NCBI GenBank assembly: GCA_027037155.1
Contig: JALWBK010000306.1
Coordinates: forward strand, 1 to 11,521
DNA length: 11,521 bases
Source: a bacterium
GTDB taxonomy: Bacteria > Thermosulfidibacterota > Thermosulfidibacteria > Thermosulfidibacterales > Thermosulfidibacteraceae
Reading direction: 5' to 3'
The translations under genes and the position numbers were made by a program. Shown here piece after piece: positions 7,792 through 11,521 of this stretch; positions within the stretch are counted from its first letter, which is position 1, and each line of letters starts with the position of its first letter. The notes under the pieces are model-generated. The model had not been told where the DNA came from. It did not search any database and worked only from the letters and a program-made list of their open reading frames with translations.

Positions 7792-8621
7792 AGCTGCATC
7801 CATTCCTTTACAGAGACAAACTAAAAGAATTCTTGGAAGAAGACATTGGCTCCGGAGATGTAACCACCCTGTCAATAGACTTCCCTCAAAGAAAATCAAC
7901 AGCGCACATAATAGCCAAGGAAAGACTGGTTCTAGCAGGAATGCCCTTTGTAACAGAAATCTTCAAACTGCTGGACAGCTCTGCAAAATCAGAGGTATTC
8001 TTTAAAGAGGGAGATGTGGTTGATAAGGGAGAAACAATAGCCAAAATACACGCTGATATACATGCTCTGCTCATGGGGGAAAGAACAGCCCTCAACCTTC
8101 TTCAAAGACTAAGCGGCATAGCAACCCTCACAAAAGATATGGTGGAAAAGATCAAAGGCACAAAAGCAAAACTTGTGGACACGAGAAAGACCACACCCGG
8201 CATGAGGCTGTTTGAGAAGTACGCCGTAAGGGTGGGAGGAGCGCAGAACCACCGGATGGGCTTGTACGATTGCGCTATGATAAAAGACAACCACATAGCC
8301 GCTGCCGGCTCCATAAAAGCGGCCGTGGAACAAGTGAGAAAAAACGCCCCCTACCCCACTAAAATAGAGATTGAAGTCAAAAGCCTTGAGGAGCTCCAAG
8401 AGGCAATAGATGCAAAGGCAGACATCGCCCTTTTGGACAACATGGACGTAGAAACCATAAAAAAAGCCGTGGAAATAGCAAAAGGCAAACTCCTGCTTGA
8501 AGCCTCTGGTGGAATAACCCCCGACAACATAAAACAAATAGCCTCAACCGGCGTTAATTACATATCCACCGGCTTTATAGTCCACCACGCTGTGTGGAAA
8601 GACATAAGCATGAAAATATAA
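7788..8621 (+). CDS. nadC: Nicotinate-nucleotide pyrophosphorylase (carboxylating); quinolinate phosphoribosyltransferase
   Basis: NadC converts quinolinate and PRPP to nicotinate mononucleotide, CO2 and pyrophosphate. The 277-aa length is normal. Visible motifs in order are EEDIGSGDVTT at 17-27, ERTALNLLQRLSGIAT at 98-113, VDTRKTTPGMRLFEKYAV at 130-147, GGAQNHRMGLYD at 150-161, IKDNHI at 165-170, EIEVKSLEEL at 194-203, LLDNMD at 215-220 and EASGGIT at 238-244. These cover the arginine, lysine and histidine residues that bind quinolinate and PRPP. The ATG overlaps the nadA stop (ATGA), so translation is coupled. The last segment before DISMKI reads GFIVHHAVWK rather than the more usual ALTHS form, a mild variation. 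Its stop lies 9 bp from that of a convergent pilin-like gene. Confidence 0.96.
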   Translation: MKLHPFLYRDKLKEFLEEDIGSGDVTTLSIDFPQRKSTAHIIAKERLVLAGMPFVTEIFKLLDSSAKSEVFFKEGDVVDKGETIAKIHADIHALLMGERTALNLLQRLSGIATLTKDMVEKIKGTKAKLVDTRKTTPGMRLFEKYAVRVGGAQNHRMGLYDCAMIKDNHIAAAGSIKAAVEQVRKNAPYPTKIEIEVKSLEELQEAIDAKADIALLDNMDVETIKKAVEIAKGKLLLEASGGITPDNIKQIASTGVNYISTGFIVHHAVWKDISMKI

Positions 8622-8630
8622 AAGCCTAAG

Positions 8631-9074
8631 CTACTTCCGATAAACAAAATCAATGATAGCCTTTTCCCCACTTGGGGACGAGCTTACAACGCGTATTGCG
8701 TACACACGAGTCACAGTGGTTGGCCTATCCATAGAAGCTCCAGTAAATAGCAAATAAGCTTTTATCGTGTAATTGCCAAGGGATGAAACCGGCAAATCTA
8801 TTGTGCAGTTATCATTAAGACTGGATGGGCATGGTACGCATGTGCTATTGCCGTTGCACGTAAAGGTTACCCCTGCGTCCAACCCTGCCATTATAAGGTT
8901 GCACCCGCCCTTAGCTGCCGCCAATGCTGTGGTATACCTTTTAATAGATCCGGAAATAGAGGAAGAACTTCTTAACATGTAAAACAGACCCGTTATCATC
9001 ACAAAACATATAAGCCCCAGAATAAGCACTATTATTAGGGCAATTCCTTTCTCACGTGTGCAGCTCTTGCCCAT
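8631..9074 (-). CDS. PilX-like minor pilin / pseudopilin
   Basis: The 147-aa product has a class III prepilin leader, MGKSCTREKG, with predicted cleavage after G10. The hydrophobic helix IALIIVLILGLICFVMITGL follows. Glu is absent at mature position 5 (Ile there), as in PilX and GspK proteins, and RSSSSISGSIKRYTTALAAAKGG resembles the PilX segment after the helix. Cysteines C73, C79, C82 and C90 cluster in the globular domain and could form disulfides in the periplasm. The ATG at 9074 is preferred over one at 9125 because AGGAG lies 5 nt upstream, the leader has normal length, and the longer form would overlap the previous gene by 43 nt. It lies 8 nt after the PilW-like gene and is last in the minor-pilin operon. 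A GspK-type role cannot be excluded by sight. Confidence 0.75.
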   Translation of the reverse strand: MGKSCTREKGIALIIVLILGLICFVMITGLFYMLRSSSSISGSIKRYTTALAAAKGGCNLIMAGLDAGVTFTCNGNSTCVPCPSSLNDNCTIDLPVSSLGNYTIKAYLLFTGASMDRPTTVTRVYAIRVVSSSPSGEKAIIDFVYRK

Positions 9075-9082
9075 CTCTACTC

Positions 9083-9955
9083 CTAAAGGTTTCTGGGTCT
9101 TACAACGAACTTTATGATCTTCCATCGGTAATGTTGATAGTCATCGGGAAGATTAAGTGTTATCCCGTCTATGGTGGTGTTTCCAGTGAAAGTATAGTTT
9201 ACATCTCTCTTACCTTCCTGAACGAGCAAGTAAACTTTAACACTTTTGAGATTCTCTCTTATGTCATCGTTTGTAGCGTTAGACGTGTTAATTCCATCAA
9301 GGACTACTTTCCAGTCAGCGACACAGTTTAGCAACGGACGAGAGCTGTTTATTTTTCTTTCCAAAACTCCCGTATGAGGGTTACACCAAGACGGTTTATC
9401 AGCAGTGGTGCTAATGTAGTACTGAATCTCGTAACATTTATTAGCGCATCCGTTGGGATTTACCATAGGAAAAGCTACATAAACTTCATTATTATCACAA
9501 CTGGCTCCCGACACAGATATATCGCCTCCAGATATACTACCCGTTGCAAAGAATCTTTTGTCCCTGCTTCTTAGAATACTACAGCTTACTGCTCCTGTTT
9601 TCTCTCGGGCATCAACTATGGTGGTTAAACTTCCCCCTACACATTTGGCTATCAGGTATCCTCTCGTTTCCGGCTCTGTGTTGTTTATGGTTGATCTTAT
9701 GGTTAGAGTGCCGTTACCCCACTCAACAATCTTTTCACTTTCGTCTTTTGCAATTCCATAGCCTAAATGCTCTATGTCCAACCTTAAAATCTCCAATCCC
9801 GTTGCCATTTCTATATGGGAGGTAACGGAAAAAGATTCCTGTTTCGTTCTCCTCATCAGTATGGAAAATCCATTATACGCCACACCGGCAAGCAAAACGA
9901 TAATCACCATGGTGACAAGAAGCTCTATAAGAGAGAATCCTTCCTTGCTATTCAT
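9083..9955 (-). CDS. PilW/GspJ-like minor pilin
   Basis: The 290-aa product starts MNSKEG, cleaved before FSLIELLVTMVIIVLLAGVA, a standard type IV pilin N-terminal helix with Glu at mature position 5. The helix continues to ATGLEILRLDIEHLGYGI, where PilW proteins often carry a similar segment. A mixed globular domain follows with cysteines at 105, 125, 153, 170, 174, 191 and 211. The protein ends YRWKIIKFVVRPRNL, like the closing strand of PilW and GspJ proteins. Its size fits PilW among minor pilins. The ATG at 9955 forms an ATGA overlap with the previous stop and has AGGAG 5 nt upstream. An upstream in-frame start at 10012 would give a non-leader extension inside the preceding gene and is rejected. 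PilW would sit in the periplasmic tip-priming complex with its neighbours. Confidence 0.8.
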   Translation of the reverse strand: MNSKEGFSLIELLVTMVIIVLLAGVAYNGFSILMRRTKQESFSVTSHIEMATGLEILRLDIEHLGYGIAKDESEKIVEWGNGTLTIRSTINNTEPETRGYLIAKCVGGSLTTIVDAREKTGAVSCSILRSRDKRFFATGSISGGDISVSGASCDNNEVYVAFPMVNPNGCANKCYEIQYYISTTADKPSWCNPHTGVLERKINSSRPLLNCVADWKVVLDGINTSNATNDDIRENLKSVKVYLLVQEGKRDVNYTFTGNTTIDGITLNLPDDYQHYRWKIIKFVVRPRNL

Positions 9956-10326
9956 GGTTGCTCCTGAAGAGTTGAGGTCTCGTAAGTATAAGTCTTCCCT
10001 TTGTAAGTCCACGTTATTTTAAGATCAATCTTCTTAACCTTGTTGTAGAAATCGCTGATGGTACAGTTCACATAGTAGATTACACGAGAATTTCTTATCT
10101 GTCTGTCTATTGTAGTTGTGTAGGTCGTACCATTACCAGACAGACATACTTTTGTCTCTATCAGTTCATCTGCAAGTTTTGTTGCTTCGTTTCTCAACAC
10201 ATTCTTTGTAGAATAAACAAGAGACGTAGAAATTGCGTACAACAACCCAAACAAAAATATAGCGAGAATTACTATAGATATAAGCACCTCTACAAGCGTA
10301 AACCCAGTCCCTTCGCTATTCTTCAT
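9952..10326 (-). CDS. PilV/GspI-like minor pilin
   Basis: The 124-aa product has the leader MKNSEGTG and the mature start FTLVEVLISIVILAIFLFGL, the PilV/GspI-type N-terminal helix with Glu at position 5. The next segment, NEATKLADELIETKVCL, resembles PilV, where a stretch rich in A, L and E follows the helix. Two cysteines (C57 and C83) could form a single disulfide. The globular domain is small and ends in a WTYKGKTYTYETS strand. The gene overlaps the fimT/gspH-like gene by 11 nt and the pilW-like gene by 4 nt. Its ribosome site is weak (AAGGA about 12 nt before the ATG), so it may depend on coupling from upstream. PilV bridges the FimT/GspH and PilW subunits in the tip complex of related systems. 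Confidence 0.8.
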   Translation of the reverse strand: MKNSEGTGFTLVEVLISIVILAIFLFGLLYAISTSLVYSTKNVLRNEATKLADELIETKVCLSGNGTTYTTTIDRQIRNSRVIYYVNCTISDFYNKVKKIDLKITWTYKGKTYTYETSTLQEQP

Positions 10327-10735
10327 TGCACTTATCCATCCTTGCTCTCAAACCTGACAGAATAACACAGTCGTATTTGGCTGGATTTGCACCAGGATAG
10401 TAAATTCTACCATTACCAAATGTTCCTCTTTTCGTTATACTTATAGTCCCATTCATCGTAAAAGGAAGTGTCAAATCAATACAGTAGGTACTGTTACCTG
10501 ATTGAGCACACAAAGAAGAATTACTAAGGGACAAAGTAAAGTCTTGCTTTTTTGTGAAGGCTTTTACTCTTAGTTCTTGTAAAAAACCATATATCCTGTT
10601 CGTTTCTTTCTCTATTTTTCTTGCTTTCATCCAATTTCCAAAATTGGGTATAGCCACGGACGCCAGTATCACTATTATAGCCATGGTTATAAGAACCTCT
10701 ATTAGAGAAATACCTCCTTTCATCTTTCTATCCAA
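10316..10735 (-). CDS. FimT/GspH-like minor pilin
   Basis: The product is 139 aa from a TTG at 10735, or 135 aa from an ATG at 10723. The leader (MDRKMKGG or MKGG) precedes ISLIEVLITMAIIVILASVA, then IPNFGNWMKARKIEKETN and ELRVKAFTKKQDFTLSL. These are typical of GspH/FimT pilins, in which the helix ends in IP and is followed by an LR.xA segment. Cysteines in SSLCAQSGNSTYCIDL and near the C-terminus (YDCVIL, MDKCNEE) could form two disulfides. The TTG has AGGAGA about 9 nt upstream. The ATG instead forms an ATGA overlap with the pilY1 stop, the arrangement seen elsewhere in this window, but has a poor ribosome site. The two leaders are both compatible with prepilin peptidase. FimT-like pilins bind DNA in some competence pili, but that is not shown here. 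Confidence 0.8.
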   Translation of the reverse strand: MDRKMKGGISLIEVLITMAIIVILASVAIPNFGNWMKARKIEKETNRIYGFLQELRVKAFTKKQDFTLSLSNSSLCAQSGNSTYCIDLTLPFTMNGTISITKRGTFGNGRIYYPGANPAKYDCVILSGLRARMDKCNEE

Positions 10736-11521
10736 AGTATCAGCTCTCCTTTTGATCTTCTTGGAGATACCAGAGGAGTAGCAGTCTCAGGAGCGATTCC
10801 TTTATACCATGGAGTAGCCCGGTTGTTGTTTTCCGTAAATGTTTCTTCCGTTATCTGAACTATGTTTCCACCAGACAACTGTAAGAAAAGTGTTCCTTGA
10901 AATCCTTGAGTTCTATAAGCTCCTTCCGGACAGCCAGAATTCGAGTTTCCACCTGTAGCACAGTTCAATGCCCACATTCTTGATCTACCACCAAAACCAC
11001 AAATATCTCCTGTAGGTTGTATAGTAGTGAAAAAGATAATGTTTTGCTCACTTGGGGTAGGATCGGACACATCTTTTTCCTTCATGTATCCCTCTTCCTC
11101 AGGATCAAGTTCCACATACCATCCTGTCGTCTTATCATCCTGAAGCAAAGCATTGCATACATTATTTTCGTCATTATACAGGTCGCTTAAAGGATCTATT
11201 TCGCACTTTTCTATATCATTAAGACAGGCATCAATTCTGATACCATATACTTTGTTGTTCTGGCTTGTGCTATTGTCAGTTTTGAAAAACCATCTTCCGG
11301 TTCCAAAGTATATAAAGTTCTCGTTGAAGCATTTCATATATTCAATCTTGGAAACAACAGGATTTATGTTAGAGCTGAACAGTTTTACATATTGCCAGTT
11401 ATCCGGATCTTCGTCAGTTATTTTTATTCCTATAACATTTCCTTCCTCCGTGCTTTTATTAACTCCTACAAATACCATGTCTGTGTTTCCGTCTCCATTG
11501 TAATCCACGCCTTCTGTGAAG
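10720..11521 (-). CDS. PilY1-like type IV pilus tip protein, C-terminal part, 5' end beyond the window
   Basis: This is an open frame running off the right edge with 267 complete codons visible. It opens with VDYNGDGNTDMVFVG, a D-x-N-x-D-G-x-x-D calcium-binding loop at the start of a beta-propeller blade as in PilY1. Then come FIYFGTGRWFF, YGIRIDACL, GWYVELDPEEEG, FFTTIQPTGDICGFGG and RMWALNCATGG, in the order of the PilY1 C-terminal propeller. There are nine cysteines. The end reads TPLVSPRRSKGELILWIER. PilY1 is a large exported adhesin at the pilus tip with an N-terminal von Willebrand A-type or variable region, all of which would lie to the right. Placement upstream of the minor pilins, with the stop overlapping the fimT-like start, supports joint expression. 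The GTG at 11508 is an internal codon, not the start. Confidence 0.82.
   Translation of the reverse strand, partial: FTEGVDYNGDGNTDMVFVGVNKSTEEGNVIGIKITDEDPDNWQYVKLFSSNINPVVSKIEYMKCFNENFIYFGTGRWFFKTDNSTSQNNKVYGIRIDACLNDIEKCEIDPLSDLYNDENNVCNALLQDDKTTGWYVELDPEEEGYMKEKDVSDPTPSEQNIIFFTTIQPTGDICGFGGRSRMWALNCATGGNSNSGCPEGAYRTQGFQGTLFLQLSGGNIVQITEETFTENNNRATPWYKGIAPETATPLVSPRRSKGELILWIER

Noticed and set aside
8109..8537. 142-codon minus-strand open frame opposite nadC
   Set aside because: It is antisense to a conserved enzyme and rich in Phe, Tyr, Cys and Val in an order with no domain pattern.
8578..8597. Inverted repeat TCCAC/GTGGA near the end of nadC as a terminator
   Set aside because: It has only a 5-bp stem with an 8-nt loop, lies within the coding sequence and has no T-run after it.
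8631..10735. Type II secretion pseudopilins gspH-I-J-K
   Set aside because: The order H-I-J-K is compatible and the families are related, but the adjacent PilY1-like gene and the short final pilin (GspK is usually about 300 aa, here 147) favour a type IV pilus.
1..11521. CRISPR arrays, tRNA or rRNA genes, insertion sequences, phage or toxin-antitoxin modules
   Set aside because: I looked for regular repeats, cloverleaf-like ends, transposase motifs and small toxin pairs, and saw none; nearly all of the window is filled by the listed genes.

Overview
The window is a compact bacterial chromosome segment with 13 complete and 2 edge-truncated protein genes and almost no intergenic DNA. The proteins are rich in Glu and Lys, arginine is often coded by AGA/AGG, several genes start with TTG, and there is a type IV pilus minor-pilin cluster. 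This suggests a diderm, probably thermophilic, deep-branching lineage such as Aquificota, Thermodesulfobacteriota or a relative. That placement is a weak inference, because no rRNA or other marker gene is present.

Region 1 (1-5209, minus strand) reads from right to left as tsaB, rimI, a small YdcH/DUF465 coiled-coil gene, ilvD, ilvB and ilvN (cut by the left edge). It joins a tRNA t6A-modification and protein-acetylation pair to three branched-chain amino acid genes. Gaps are 29 nt or less, or genes overlap, so one transcript starting at the 5210-5291 spacer is likely. IlvB and IlvN form acetohydroxyacid synthase. IlvD is the dehydratase two steps later. The intervening ilvC is not in the window.

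Region 2 (5210-5291) is the only real intergenic spacer. It is AT-rich and divergent, and holds a good sigma70-type promoter for nadB plus a weaker candidate for tsaB on the other strand, with overlapping -10 regions.

Region 3 (5292-8621, plus strand) is a complete de novo quinolinate/NAD operon: nadB (aspartate to iminoaspartate), nadA (iminoaspartate plus DHAP to quinolinate) and nadC (quinolinate plus PRPP to nicotinate mononucleotide). nadB and nadA both start with TTG. nadC overlaps nadA by ATGA.

Region 4 (8631-11521, minus strand) reads from right to left as the 3' end of a pilY1-like gene, then fimT/gspH-like, pilV-like, pilW-like and pilX-like genes, all overlapping or nearly touching. 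These encode the minor pilins and tip adhesin that prime type IV pilus assembly. This block is AT-richer than the rest and lacks the strand skew seen elsewhere. It meets nadC tail-to-tail with only 9 bp between stops and no convincing terminator.

I saw no RNA genes, insertion sequences, CRISPR arrays or repeats, and no clearly undescribed system. The findings are mainly about regulation, composition and gene arrangement.
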